Assembly (NCBI GenBank): GCA_023264015.1
Contig: JALQTJ010000006.1
Span: forward strand, 1-61,915
Reading direction: 5' to 3'
DNA length: 61,915 nt
Source: Flavobacteriaceae bacterium
GTDB taxonomy: Bacteria > Bacteroidota > Bacteroidia > Flavobacteriales > Flavobacteriaceae
The notes beneath the pieces are model-generated. The model searched no databases and was not told where the DNA came from. It saw only the letters and a program-made list of their open reading frames with translations. The position numbers and the translations under genes are program-made. Shown here one piece after another: positions 1 through 9,135 of the stretch (position 1 is the first letter of the stretch; each line of letters starts with the position of its first letter).

Positions 1-699
1 AATAGTTACTTGCTAGAAATCACTTCAGAAATACTTCGTACCAAGGATGAGTATGGCTTCGTGCTAGACCGAATAGCCCCTATAGCGTCTTATAACAAGA
101 CCGGTGCCTCTACGCTTATTGAGGGGGCTTTGTCGGGTCAACCTCTTTCAATGGTGGCCTCAGCGCTCTTTTCTCGCTTTATTTCGAATCAAAAGTCACC
201 TCAAGCCGCAGTTTCTTCTTCAGAAAACACCTGCTCAGAGTCTACATCCATTGAAACGCTACATAAGGCCTATACCTTTGCTCGCATAGTGAATCACTAT
301 CAGCATTTTTCAATGATAAATGCATGTGCTCACCACTACCAATGGGATATAAAACTGAACGATTTATGCGAGGTCTGGTCAGCCGGATGTATCATTCGAT
401 CTTCTCTCTTAAATGGTTTAGCCCAAGTGAGAGCTACTGAAACTCCAATGTTCTTTAATTCTGAAATTCAAAGCGAATTGAGTACTTTAAAAGAAGAGCT
501 CAAAGCGGTGCTCAATGTGGCGTATCAATCTGATATAGCCTTGCCCGGACTTTCGAATGCCCTCAATTATTACCTGCAACTGACAGCTGATGACCCCTCA
601 GCAGCTCTTGTACAGGCTCAAAGAGATTATTTTGGTGCCCATGGCGTTTATTTTAAAGAAGAGGCAAACCGTCTTATACATTATCCGTGGAATGCATGA
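1..699 (+). CDS. gnd: 6-phosphogluconate dehydrogenase, C-terminal part (5' end outside window)
   Basis: This is the C-terminal all-helical domain of decarboxylating 6-phosphogluconate dehydrogenase, which converts 6-phosphogluconate to ribulose 5-phosphate in the oxidative pentose phosphate pathway. The frame is open from base 1 (N-S-Y-L-L-E-I-T), so the TTG at 10 is not a start; the NAD(P)-binding domain and catalytic Lys lie upstream of the window. Family signs are the segment YTFARIVNHYQHFSMI, the AGCIIRSSLL stretch and the near-terminal QRDYFGAHG, whose Arg and His bind substrate in this family. The coding end overlaps the gluconate permease start by 4 bases (ATGA), so the two are translationally coupled and form a gluconate uptake and oxidation unit. 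The identification is secure; only about half the protein is visible. Confidence 0.93.
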   Translation, partial: NSYLLEITSEILRTKDEYGFVLDRIAPIASYNKTGASTLIEGALSGQPLSMVASALFSRFISNQKSPQAAVSSSENTCSESTSIETLHKAYTFARIVNHYQHFSMINACAHHYQWDIKLNDLCEVWSAGCIIRSSLLNGLAQVRATETPMFFNSEIQSELSTLKEELKAVLNVAYQSDIALPGLSNALNYYLQLTADDPSAALVQAQRDYFGAHGVYFKEEANRLIHYPWNA

Positions 700-2030
700 T
701 TGAGATACCCTCTTTACTGGCCCTGTTCATAGGACTAGCACTCTTGCTCGTGCTTATTCTTAGATTGAAATTACCCGCTTTCTTATCGCTCTTAATTTCA
801 ACGATCAGTATCGGGTTGCTTTTAGGTCTTGACGCTGAGTCGCTCTACAACATCATTGAAAAGGGAATGGGCGGAACCTTGGGGTATGTCGCAACCGTAG
901 TAGGATTGGGAGCGATTTTTGGAGCGCTTCTTGAGGTTACGGGCTCAGCAGAGGCTATATCTAATGATTTGATTCGTCGTTTTGGGATTAAAAATGCCTC
1001 GTGGACGATGTTGCTCAGTGGCTTTATCATTGCCATTCCGGTGTTTTTTGATGTTGCCTTCATCATACTCGTACCCCTCTTGTACTCGCTGCAGCAACGC
1101 ACCAACAAATCACTGCTTTATTTCGCCTTACCGCTCTTAGCGGGTTTAGCTGTAACACATGCATTTATTCCACCAACGCCTGGCCCTATAGCTGTTTCGA
1201 GTATTCTTGGGGCTGATTTGGGGCTGGTCATTTTAATGGGATTTCTCGTCGGTCTGCCTGCAGCAATTGTTTCAGGGATCGTTTATGGCCGCTACATTGC
1301 TCAAAAAATATACGTCTCTGTTGAGGTCACAGACGTCGAAGCACCTAAGCACGATTATCCCTCAATTTTAAAAATTTTGTTGATCGTTCTATTGCCGATT
1401 GCTTTACTCGTTTTATCGGCATTGAGCAAATTGGATAGCTGGACGGCTTCGGCAAGACTTACAGAAGTCATTCAATTTGTAGGCCATCCGTTTTCAGCCT
1501 TAATTCTTGCCATTATAGCCGCCTGGATATTCTTGGGGTTAAGTGAAGGTCATACGAAATACAATCTGTTGAAAGTAACGACCAAAGCCATGGAACCGGC
1601 CGGAACGATTATTCTATTGACCGGGGCAGGAGGCGTCTTAAAGCAATTACTCATTGATTCTTCAATCGGTCTTGAAATTGCAGAAGGGTTTACCACATTG
1701 AACCTCTCTATCTACATCATTGCTTTTGGGGTGGCGGCTTTGGTACGTGTACTTCAGGGTTCTTCGACGGTAGCCATGATCACGGCTGCCTCAATCATTG
1801 CACCCATGGCGTCGGATGGATACTCTGCACTAAACCTTGCCTTAATGGTCGTAGCTATTGCCTCTGGCGCATCGATCTTTTCACATGTGAATGATTCAGG
1901 GTTTTGGCTAGTGAGTCAATACCTTAAACTCAACGAAAAACAGACCTATCGCTCGTGGACCCTGATGACAGCGATTTTAGGGTTTACTGGTCTTTTAATG
2001 GTGTTGCTCTTGAGCCTTTTACTGAGCTAG
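696..2030 (+). CDS. GntP-family gluconate permease
   Basis: A 444-residue inner-membrane protein with about 12 hydrophobic segments, matching the GntP/GntT family of gluconate:H+ symporters in length and motifs: the GLGAIFGALLEVTGSAEAIS stretch near residue 75, IPVFFDVAFIILVPLLY near residue 115, and AFIPPTPGPIAVS near residue 150. I chose the ATG at 696 over the GTG at 687 because it gives the classic ATGA overlap with the stop of the dehydrogenase gene upstream. The coupling to that gene suggests import of gluconate or a related sugar acid, with its phosphorylated form feeding the pentose phosphate pathway. No gluconate kinase is visible; it may lie upstream of the window. The exact substrate within GntP (gluconate, idonate, glycerate) cannot be read from sequence. 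Confidence 0.9.
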   Translation: MIEIPSLLALFIGLALLLVLILRLKLPAFLSLLISTISIGLLLGLDAESLYNIIEKGMGGTLGYVATVVGLGAIFGALLEVTGSAEAISNDLIRRFGIKNASWTMLLSGFIIAIPVFFDVAFIILVPLLYSLQQRTNKSLLYFALPLLAGLAVTHAFIPPTPGPIAVSSILGADLGLVILMGFLVGLPAAIVSGIVYGRYIAQKIYVSVEVTDVEAPKHDYPSILKILLIVLLPIALLVLSALSKLDSWTASARLTEVIQFVGHPFSALILAIIAAWIFLGLSEGHTKYNLLKVTTKAMEPAGTIILLTGAGGVLKQLLIDSSIGLEIAEGFTTLNLSIYIIAFGVAALVRVLQGSSTVAMITAASIIAPMASDGYSALNLALMVVAIASGASIFSHVNDSGFWLVSQYLKLNEKQTYRSWTLMTAILGFTGLLMVLLLSLLLS

Positions 2031-2103
2031 ACTGTACTGCTTGAAGAAATTTATTTGTGTAATTCATTGATTTGATGTACATTAAACTTTCCAAAATAGT
2101 TTT

Positions 2104-2172
2104 AAGCATAGACAAAGTGCATATTGAAGGTCCTACCCTTCCTTAAGTGAAGTACTTTGTTTATGCTTTTTT
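2104..2172 (+). terminator. Rho-independent terminator after gnd-gntP
   Basis: Two 15-base arms, AAGCATAGACAAAGT at 2104-2118 and ACTTTGTTTATGCTT at 2154-2168, pair along their whole length with a single G-U wobble. The right arm runs into a T tract ending at 2172. The 35-base loop is unusually long and contains a smaller GAAGG/CCTTC pairing. It closes the gluconate operon. It also sits only 23 bases before the next start codon, so it would shield that gene from read-through. Confidence 0.8.
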
Positions 2173-2195
2173 GATTCAAACAACAGGTATTCACT

Positions 2196-3311
2196 ATGGC
2201 ACAATCAAGAAGACAATGGCTGCGTTCTTCGCTTGGAATGAGTGGTCTGTTACTCGCTCCTTCAACCCTCTTAACTCTTGAAGAAAGAGAGCGATTTAAC
2301 CCTCGACCTTTGGCTGATATTGTCAGGCTAAGTTCAAACGAGAATCCTTATGGTCCGTCAAAGCAGGTTCAAGAGGCGGTTATCAAAGCTTTTGATCATG
2401 CGTGCCGTTATCCGTATGAGTACAGCGACGCCCTTGCCGAGAAGTTGGCTTTAAAGCATGGGGTGTCTCCAGAGAGTATTATCATTACTGGTGGATCTAC
2501 AGAGGGATTAAAGTTGACTGGTCTGACCTTTGCCCACGATGGAGGTGAAATCATTTCTGCAGCCCCGACCTTTTTGGCCATGATGGACTACGCAAAACAG
2601 TGGGGAGCAAAAGTTCAATGGGTTCCGGTGGATGAATCAAAAGGATACGATTTAGAAGAGGTTGAGAAAAGGGTTAACCCTTCAACAAAGCTGGTTTTTT
2701 TATGTAACCCAAATAATCCTACGGGAACCTTGATTGAAAAGCAAAAGCTTATCGATTTTTGCGAGACGGTGAGTCAAAAGACCATTGTTTTTAGTGACGA
2801 GGCCTATTACGATTTTATTGAAGACGCTGATTATCCATCAATGGATCAATTGGTTCGTGAAGGCAAAGATGTAATCGTGTCTAAAACGTTCTCTAAAGTC
2901 TACGGCCTAGCGGGTACGCGAATAGGGTATTTGATTGCCAAACCTTCAATCGCTGCCATGATTCGCAAGAATTTGGTTGCCATGAGTAATGTTTTGGCCA
3001 TCGCGGCAGCCGAAGAGGCGTTGAAAGACGATGAGTTTTATGCCTTCTCGCTTCAAAAAACCAAAGCGGCCAAGAACAAGATCTACGAGGTACTCAATTA
3101 TCTCAATCTTGATTATGTGCCCTCACACACCAACTTTGTCTTCTTTCACAGCAAAAGAGATATTCGTGAATTGGGCGAGCAGATGCTTGCAGAAGGAGTA
3201 CGCATAGGTAGACCTTTTCCACCTTTTTACGATTGGTGCAGAATTAGTACCGGAACAGACGAAGAAATGGACCGATTCGTGCAGGGAATGTTAAAGCTCT
3301 ACCGAGGGTAG
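2196..3311 (+). CDS. Exported histidinol-phosphate-aminotransferase-like PLP enzyme
   Basis: A 371-residue fold-type I aminotransferase of the HisC-like group. The N terminus SRRQWLRSSLGMSGLLLAPS reads as a twin-arginine (Tat) signal: two Arg, then a hydrophobic stretch. The mature part has the substrate motif RLSSNENPYGPS, the cofactor-contacting NPNNPTG near residue 170, and SKTFSKVYGLAGTRIGY with the Schiff-base lysine at about K234. Tat export fits an enzyme folded with its cofactor in the cytoplasm and used in the periplasm. There are no histidine-biosynthesis genes nearby, so I do not call it hisC; an amino-acid or peptidoglycan-related amine substrate is possible. It stands alone between a terminator and the metal locus. 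Confidence 0.82.
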   Translation: MAQSRRQWLRSSLGMSGLLLAPSTLLTLEERERFNPRPLADIVRLSSNENPYGPSKQVQEAVIKAFDHACRYPYEYSDALAEKLALKHGVSPESIIITGGSTEGLKLTGLTFAHDGGEIISAAPTFLAMMDYAKQWGAKVQWVPVDESKGYDLEEVEKRVNPSTKLVFLCNPNNPTGTLIEKQKLIDFCETVSQKTIVFSDEAYYDFIEDADYPSMDQLVREGKDVIVSKTFSKVYGLAGTRIGYLIAKPSIAAMIRKNLVAMSNVLAIAAAEEALKDDEFYAFSLQKTKAAKNKIYEVLNYLNLDYVPSHTNFVFFHSKRDIRELGEQMLAEGVRIGRPFPPFYDWCRISTGTDEEMDRFVQGMLKLYRG

Positions 3312-3360
3312 GTTTTAGCACATCAATCTCTTCAAATCCAATATTTTGTACTTTTACCTC

Positions 3361-3750
3361 ATGAAAAGTACGGTAACACGCCTTTTTTCATTTGCCATGA
3401 GCCTTTTGGTGCTCGCCTCTACCTTATCGTGGACGGTCGAAAAGCACCTGTGTATGGGGCACGTAGTGAGTGTTGCACTTTTTGCTGAGGCAGAAGGTTG
3501 TGGCATGGCTATGGACGCTGATAATCACTGCTGTGATAATGAGCGTTTCACGGTTCAAGGTCAAGACGATCTTAAGCAATCCGTATTTGAGTACGCTGTT
3601 CCTTCTTTGGTATATCCAATGCCTTTTATAGTGTCGATGGTAACCGCATCGCCTCTTATAGAGTTGAAAGAAAGGCCGGCCTTATACCTGTATCATCCGC
3701 CGCCCTTACCAGAAGACATCCATCTCTTACACCAAGTTTTTTTGATTTGA
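3361..3750 (+). CDS. Small HYC_CC_PP-like secreted metal-locus protein
   Basis: A 129-residue protein with an N-terminal signal or anchor (MKSTVTRLFSFAMSLLVLAS). The mature part carries a sparse pattern: HLCMG at about residues 31-35, a Cys pair in DNHCCDN near residue 60, and YHPPPLPED near the C terminus. This H-x-C, C-C, P-P layout fits the Bacteroidota HYC_CC_PP family, whose members commonly sit beside copper genes; that family link is from memory. I chose ATG 3361 because it starts a normal signal peptide; the TTG at 3346 does not. It is the first gene of the metal locus, 79 bases before the pump start. Binding of a thiophilic metal is inferred from the Cys and His residues only. Confidence 0.65.
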   Translation: MKSTVTRLFSFAMSLLVLASTLSWTVEKHLCMGHVVSVALFAEAEGCGMAMDADNHCCDNERFTVQGQDDLKQSVFEYAVPSLVYPMPFIVSMVTASPLIELKERPALYLYHPPPLPEDIHLLHQVFLI

Positions 3751-3829
3751 TTTAATAGTGCCACTGACAGAGGATCTAATGATTCTTTGTTCAATGTCTT
3801 GTGTACACTGCCTATTAAATCAATTCACT

Positions 3830-6800
3830 ATGCTCAATAAAAGCATTAAATTTTTTCTCGATCACAAAATCTTCGCCTACCTATTACTAGCGGTGCTATT
3901 GCTGTGGGGGCTACAGGCGATTCCGCTCAGAACGAATTCAAGTTGGGTGGGGAGTAACCCTGTGGCCATCGATGCGATTCCGGATATTGGAGAGAACCAG
4001 CAAATTGTCTTTACCAAGTGGGCGGGTCGCTCGCCCAAGGATATTGAGGATCAAATTACCTATCCGCTCACCACATCGCTTTTAGGAATACCTGGAGTAA
4101 AAACCATTCGAAGTTCATCGATGTTCGGATTCTCGAGTATCTACGTCATTTTCGAAGAAGACATTGACTTCTATTGGAGTCGTAGCCGAATTCTTGAAAA
4201 GCTCAATTCATTATCAGATAATGTATTGCCTCAAGGAGTGAGTCCGACGCTGGGCCCTGATGCCACCGCATTAGGTCAGATTTTTTGGTACACCCTTGAA
4301 GGAAGAGACGAAAAGGGTAGGCCTACCGGAGGGTGGGACCTCAATGAGCTGCGTTCTATACAAGATTATTATGTCAAGTATGGGCTTTCATCAGCTCAAG
4401 GTGTATCAGAAGTGGCCTCAATTGGAGGCTTCGTTCAGGAGTATCAAATTGATGTTGATCCTGAGGCATTAAAAGCCTACAGCGTCGGCCTTTCAGATGT
4501 GGTGCGTGCCATACAACAAAGCAATCGCGACGTGGGTGCTCAAACCCTTGAAATCAATAATGTAGAGTATTTGGTTAGGGGCTTGGGTTATGTAGAGTCG
4601 CTTGAAGATCTTGAAGATGCCGTAGTACGCAGTGATGCGTATACGGCCATTCGCGTTAAGGATATCGCAAAGGTGTCTCTGGGTCCTGCAGAGCGAAGAG
4701 GAATCTTAGACAAAGAAGGTGCCGAAGCCGTTGGCGGTGTGGTGATTGCGCGTTATGGAGCCAATCCGCTTGAAGTCATCCAAAATGTGAAGGCTAACAT
4801 TCAAGAGTTGAGTCTAGGATTGCCAACTAAAGTGCTAGAAGACGGTACCGTTTCTCAGCTCACAGTGGTGCCGTTTTACGACAGAACAGGTTTGATTTAT
4901 GAGACCCTAGATACGCTAAGTTTGGCACTCATTCTAGAGGTGCTCATCACCATTCTTATCGTGGTGGTCATGGTGTATAATTTAAGGGCTTCACTATTGA
5001 TCTCAGGATTACTGCCGGTGGCGATTTTAATGGTGTTTATCGCCATGAAACTCTTCGGGGTAGATGCAAATATCGTAGCCTTATCAGGAATTGCCATTGC
5101 CATTGGGACCATGGTAGACCTTGGGGTGATTCTGTCTGAAAATATCCTTAGACATTTAGAGCAACGCAAAGCCGACCAAACCACCGACGAGGTGGTATAC
5201 GTCGCTACCACTGAGGTTTCAGGGGCCATTGTGACCGCGGTGCTCACCACCATCATTAGTTTCATTCCGGTCTTTACAATGACAGGGGCAGAAGGCAAGC
5301 TTTTTAGTCCTTTGGCATTCACCAAGACCTTTGCGCTACTGTCTGCGGTGGTAGTTGCTTTATTTCTGATTCCCACTTTCGCCGTTGCGGTATTTCAAAA
5401 ACGAAAACGTTCATTGACGATTTCTTCAGGTATCGCCGTAGGATTGTTTGTGGTAGGCTTATCTGGTGTGCTCTACGGATTCGGGTTAGGTTTAGTTCTT
5501 ATGGCTTTTGCTCTTGCTCAGTGGATTCATCTAAGAGGCTTAATCGGCGAGACGTGGTACAAACGCTCTACTTTTGGAATCACCATTTTTACCATTTTGG
5601 CCCTGCTTGCTGAGTATTGGAGACCCCTTGGTTTTGATCGCAGTATTATATTGAATTTTATTTTCGTTGGACTCCTTTGTGCCTTGGTATTAGGAGGCTT
5701 CGAATGGTTCAGACGTAACTACGTTGGTCTGCTCTCATGGGCCTTACGCAATAAAGTGGCATTTCTTGCGGTTCCGTCGATCATCTTAATTGCTGGAGTG
5801 AGTATTATGCGCAACACCCCAGAAGAGTTTATGCCTTCATTAGATGAAGGATCGTTCTTGTTGATGCCTACTTCAATGCCCCATGCAGGAGTTTCTGAAA
5901 ATAAGCGAACCCTGCAATTGCTCGACCGTGCGGTTATGACGATTCCTGAAATAGAAACGGTAGTAGGTAAGTCGGGGCGTATTGAGTCAGCCCTAGATCC
6001 GGCTCCGTTATCGATGTTTGAAAATATCATCAATTACTATCCTGAGTACGTTCTTAATGCTTCTGGAAGCCCCGAGAAGTTTAAGGTTGATGCTTCTGGA
6101 TTCTTTGTGCTTCAAAACGGCATGCTCGCTTACAACCCTAACAATGCTCTTGAAGGCGCATCAATTAGTGCAAAGACAGTCGATGCATTAGGCATTGATC
6201 GATCGTTATTGATTCCTGATACGAATGGTGCCTATTTCAGAAATTGGCGCCCCTCGATTCAATCGAGTGACGATATATGGGATGAGATTGTGAGGGCAAC
6301 ATCGCTGCCGGGGGTCACCTCTGCCCCAAAACTCCAGCCTATTGAGACGCGGCTGGTCATGTTACAGTCTGGTATGCGTGCGCCAATGGGAATCAAGGTA
6401 AAAGGTCAGCGTTTAGAGCAGATTGAAGCGTTCGGACTCACTCTTGAAGAAACACTCAAGCAAGTTGAGGGAGTAAAGGCCAGTTCTGTTTTTGCTGATC
6501 GTATTGTGGGTAAACCTTATCTGATGATTGATCTCGATCGCGAAAAGCTGATGCGTTACGGATTGCGTATTGAAGACGTGCAGCGGACGATAGAGGTCGC
6601 TATTGGCGGAATTCCAGTTTCGCAAACTGTTGAAGGAAGAGAGCGCTATACGATCCGTGTGCGTTATCCTCGAGAAGTGCGCAATTCTGTGGCGGACCTT
6701 GAAAATGTTTACATAGACCTCAGCGCAAAAAACCGCGTACGTCTAGGACAATTGGCTCAGATTCGTTTTGAGAAAGGTCCGCAGGCCATTAAAAGTGAAG

Positions 6801-7561
6801 ACACCTTTTTAGTAGGCTATGTACTCTTTGATAAAGAGGACGGATACTCAGAGGTTGAGGTGGTTGAAAATGCACAGCGTTTCATTCAAGAACAGATCAA
6901 TCAAAACAGCATTAAGGTGCCGGCAGGAGTAACGTATACCTTCACGGGAACCTATGAGAATCAATTAAGAGCAGCACGTACGCTTTCAATCGTTGTACCG
7001 CTAGCGTTGGCAATTATTTTCTTGATTCTCTATTTGCAATTCAAATCTGCGAGCACCTCATTTATGGTGTTCTCTGGTATTGCGGTAGCCTTTGCTGGAG
7101 GGTTCATCATGATAGGGCTCTACAGTCAACCGTGGTTTCTAAACTTCGGACTGTTTGGAGTCAACCTAAGAGAGCTGTTTCAAATCGGTCCGATCAATTT
7201 GAGTGTAGCGGTTTGGGTAGGTTTTATCGCCTTATTCGGTATTGCAACAGACGATGGTGTTTTGATGGCGACCTATCTCACTCAGACCTTTGAGAAGGCA
7301 TCACCTAAGAACATCGATGAAGTTCACGCGATGGTTATTGAGGCGGGTGAGCGGCGCATTAGGCCCTGTTTAATGACTACTGCTACTACTATTCTCGCTC
7401 TGCTTCCGGTCTTAACGAGTACGGGTAAAGGAAGCGATATCATGATCCCAATGGCCATTCCGAGTTTTGGAGGAATGCTCATTGCTTTAATCACCCTTTT
7501 CGTTGTTCCGGTACTCTTTAGTATCAAGAAAGAACAACAGCTAAAACTTAATGTAAAATGA
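3830..7561 (+). CDS. cusA: CusA/CzcA-type heavy-metal RND efflux pump
   Basis: A 1243-residue resistance-nodulation-division transporter of the heavy-metal efflux family, the proton-driven inner-membrane part of a tripartite Cus-type pump. Family signs are the early AIDAIPDIGENQQIV and TYPLTTSLLGIPGVKTIRS stretches, the paired docking and pore domains, GKSGRIESALDPAPLSM near residue 710 and GIATDDGVLMATYL in the C-terminal membrane half. It is longer than E. coli CusA (about 1047 residues), partly through a hydrophobic insertion at about residues 522-627 that could add four membrane helices between the two halves. I chose ATG 3830, which begins the usual N-terminal amphipathic helix (MLNKSIKFFLDHK); the earlier in-frame start adds an unrelated tail. 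Its stop overlaps the next start (ATGA). Cu/Ag is the likeliest substrate given the neighbours; Co/Zn/Cd is not excluded. Confidence 0.92.
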   Translation: MLNKSIKFFLDHKIFAYLLLAVLLLWGLQAIPLRTNSSWVGSNPVAIDAIPDIGENQQIVFTKWAGRSPKDIEDQITYPLTTSLLGIPGVKTIRSSSMFGFSSIYVIFEEDIDFYWSRSRILEKLNSLSDNVLPQGVSPTLGPDATALGQIFWYTLEGRDEKGRPTGGWDLNELRSIQDYYVKYGLSSAQGVSEVASIGGFVQEYQIDVDPEALKAYSVGLSDVVRAIQQSNRDVGAQTLEINNVEYLVRGLGYVESLEDLEDAVVRSDAYTAIRVKDIAKVSLGPAERRGILDKEGAEAVGGVVIARYGANPLEVIQNVKANIQELSLGLPTKVLEDGTVSQLTVVPFYDRTGLIYETLDTLSLALILEVLITILIVVVMVYNLRASLLISGLLPVAILMVFIAMKLFGVDANIVALSGIAIAIGTMVDLGVILSENILRHLEQRKADQTTDEVVYVATTEVSGAIVTAVLTTIISFIPVFTMTGAEGKLFSPLAFTKTFALLSAVVVALFLIPTFAVAVFQKRKRSLTISSGIAVGLFVVGLSGVLYGFGLGLVLMAFALAQWIHLRGLIGETWYKRSTFGITIFTILALLAEYWRPLGFDRSIILNFIFVGLLCALVLGGFEWFRRNYVGLLSWALRNKVAFLAVPSIILIAGVSIMRNTPEEFMPSLDEGSFLLMPTSMPHAGVSENKRTLQLLDRAVMTIPEIETVVGKSGRIESALDPAPLSMFENIINYYPEYVLNASGSPEKFKVDASGFFVLQNGMLAYNPNNALEGASISAKTVDALGIDRSLLIPDTNGAYFRNWRPSIQSSDDIWDEIVRATSLPGVTSAPKLQPIETRLVMLQSGMRAPMGIKVKGQRLEQIEAFGLTLEETLKQVEGVKASSVFADRIVGKPYLMIDLDREKLMRYGLRIEDVQRTIEVAIGGIPVSQTVEGRERYTIRVRYPREVRNSVADLENVYIDLSAKNRVRLGQLAQIRFEKGPQAIKSEDTFLVGYVLFDKEDGYSEVEVVENAQRFIQEQINQNSIKVPAGVTYTFTGTYENQLRAARTLSIVVPLALAIIFLILYLQFKSASTSFMVFSGIAVAFAGGFIMIGLYSQPWFLNFGLFGVNLRELFQIGPINLSVAVWVGFIALFGIATDDGVLMATYLTQTFEKASPKNIDEVHAMVIEAGERRIRPCLMTTATTILALLPVLTSTGKGSDIMIPMAIPSFGGMLIALITLFVVPVLFSIKKEQQLKLNVK

Positions 7562-8784
7562 GGCCGTTAACCATCTTTCTCTCGACGCTCAGCTTGTTGC
7601 TTTCACTGAGTTTGACTCATGCGCAGACGCTTGAGAACTATTTGAAAATAGCAGAAGAGAACAATCCTGAAATTCAGGCATTTGAACTGAATTATCGATT
7701 GGCGCAAGAAAAGATTGAGGCATCGACAAGCCTTTCTAATCTCGATCTAGGCTTTGGGTATTTTGTAAGTGAGCCCGAAACCAGAACAGGTGCGCAGAAA
7801 TCTCGATTTGCCGTCACGCAAATGCTGCCTTGGTTCGGAACGCTGTCTGCTCGAAAGCGCTATGCGACTTCATTGGCAGAGAGCGAATTTATCTCGTTCA
7901 GCATTGCCAAGAGAAAGCTCGCTCTTTCAGTCGCTCAGTCGTATTATTTACTGTACGGATTACAGACCAAATCGCATGTCATAGACGAGCAAATCAGATG
8001 GATTGGGGTGAATAAAGAGCTTTTGTTGAAGGCGGTAGAGGCAGGTACATCGTCTCTCTCTGAACTGCTCCGCTTAGAGGTTCAGTTAAATGATTTAAAG
8101 CAGCAGAAGCTGACGATCGATCAGCAGTTGACCGCTGAAATTAAGGCGTTTTACAACCTGTTGAATACCGACGGGTCACCAGAGCTTGTGATTGTTGAAG
8201 AGCTGCCCCTTCCGTTCATCGACTTACCTGAAACACCCGATTTTTCAGTGCATCCAGAGCTCCTCAAATTTGACAGTTGGTACACCTCTATCACTGAGGC
8301 CGAGCAATTGAATCAAAAAGACAAAAGACCTAACCTTGCGCTAGGGATGGATTACATCACCGTACAAGAACGTTTAGACCAAACCTTTGAAGATAACGGC
8401 AAGGACATTTTTATGCCAAGGCTTTCGCTATCGATTCCAGTCTTCAGTAAAAAATACACCTCAGCTTCAGTTCAAAACAATATCAAAAAAGAACAGATTG
8501 AAGTAAAAAAAGATCAACGTTTAAATGATTTAGAAAACCTGTACGCCCGTGCTCTAGCACAATTAAATGCAGCTAGGCTAGGCTTTGAATTGCAAGGAGA
8601 AAGCCTCGAACGTCTTCATGAAACTGAGACGCTCTACCGCACTAGATATATGGCCGGAAACATAGATTTTGAGTCGCTTCTCGAGGTACAAGAACTCAAG
8701 CTGAACGTACAGATGCGCCGTATAGACGCAACAGTGCAATGTTACCAGCAATACGCTTTAATCAATTATCTCATTAATCCTTAA
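7558..8784 (+). CDS. TolC-family outer-membrane efflux channel (CusC-like)
   Basis: A 408-residue outer-membrane channel with a signal peptide (MRPLTIFLSTLSLLLSLSLTHAQ) and two long helical-hairpin repeats of the OEP family, seen in ENYLKIAEENNPEIQAFELN early and YRTRYMAGNIDFESLLEVQE near the end. It would be the outer-membrane duct for the CusA-type pump, whose stop codon it overlaps by four bases. It is shorter than E. coli TolC or CusC (about 450-490 residues) but usual for Bacteroidota metal-efflux channels. The call as a metal-efflux component rests on the operon rather than on metal-specific residues. Confidence 0.87.
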   Translation: MRPLTIFLSTLSLLLSLSLTHAQTLENYLKIAEENNPEIQAFELNYRLAQEKIEASTSLSNLDLGFGYFVSEPETRTGAQKSRFAVTQMLPWFGTLSARKRYATSLAESEFISFSIAKRKLALSVAQSYYLLYGLQTKSHVIDEQIRWIGVNKELLLKAVEAGTSSLSELLRLEVQLNDLKQQKLTIDQQLTAEIKAFYNLLNTDGSPELVIVEELPLPFIDLPETPDFSVHPELLKFDSWYTSITEAEQLNQKDKRPNLALGMDYITVQERLDQTFEDNGKDIFMPRLSLSIPVFSKKYTSASVQNNIKKEQIEVKKDQRLNDLENLYARALAQLNAARLGFELQGESLERLHETETLYRTRYMAGNIDFESLLEVQELKLNVQMRRIDATVQCYQQYALINYLINP

Positions 8785-8794
8785 TTCTATCTTT

Positions 8795-9124
8795 ATGAAA
8801 ACACATTCAATTCTTCAAAAATCGACTTTAGTCTTATTCGTATTGTTCATGGCTTCATGCGGCAATACTTCTAAAAAGAGCAGTGCTTCAGACCAATCGA
8901 CTACCACCGAAATGCAAATGCAAAACGAAGATCACAGTGAGCATGCCATGCAAATGGATGCTATGGTGAAAGAAGGTCCAGAATACACTTCTAAATACGT
9001 TTGCCCAATGCATTGTGAAGGTAGTGGCAGTGATGCTGAGGGTAAATGCCCTGTATGCGGTATGACGTATGTGCTCAATGAGAATTATACAGAAGAAGAA
9101 AATCACTCAGAACACAATCATTAA
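8795..9124 (+). CDS. Lipoprotein with heavy-metal-binding domain
   Basis: A 109-residue lipoprotein: signal MKTHSILQKSTLVLFVLFMASC with the lipid-modified Cys at about residue 22. The C-terminal half carries a YVCPMHCEG...GKCPVCGMTYV module, the heavy-metal-binding domain found fused to CusB-like adaptors and Cu P-type ATPases. A Met/His-rich linker (MQMQNEDHSEHAMQMDAM) and a His-rich tail (ENHSEHNH) add more potential copper or silver ligands. It lies 10 bases after the channel gene and 11 before the PepSY gene. A role as periplasmic metal sponge or chaperone handing ions to the pump is inferred. Confidence 0.83.
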   Translation: MKTHSILQKSTLVLFVLFMASCGNTSKKSSASDQSTTTEMQMQNEDHSEHAMQMDAMVKEGPEYTSKYVCPMHCEGSGSDAEGKCPVCGMTYVLNENYTEEENHSEHNH

Positions 9125-9135
9125 TCACCCTAAAC

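Noticed and set aside
687-695. GTG start nine bases upstream of the gluconate permease ATG
   Set aside because: The ATG at 696 gives a standard ATGA overlap with the gnd stop, and the extra residues (VEC) have no support.
2104-2172. Large hairpin before the exported aminotransferase as a riboswitch
   Set aside because: One long near-perfect stem and a T tract are enough to explain it as a terminator; no conserved aptamer-like core is visible.
4897-6033. Antisense open frames inside the CusA-type gene
   Set aside because: They run fully inside a secure RND pump gene and have no family features; they are shadows of codon bias.
8788-8795. TATCTTTA as a promoter for the metal-binding lipoprotein
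   Set aside because: The box overlaps the start codon itself and the gene lies in a tightly packed operon.
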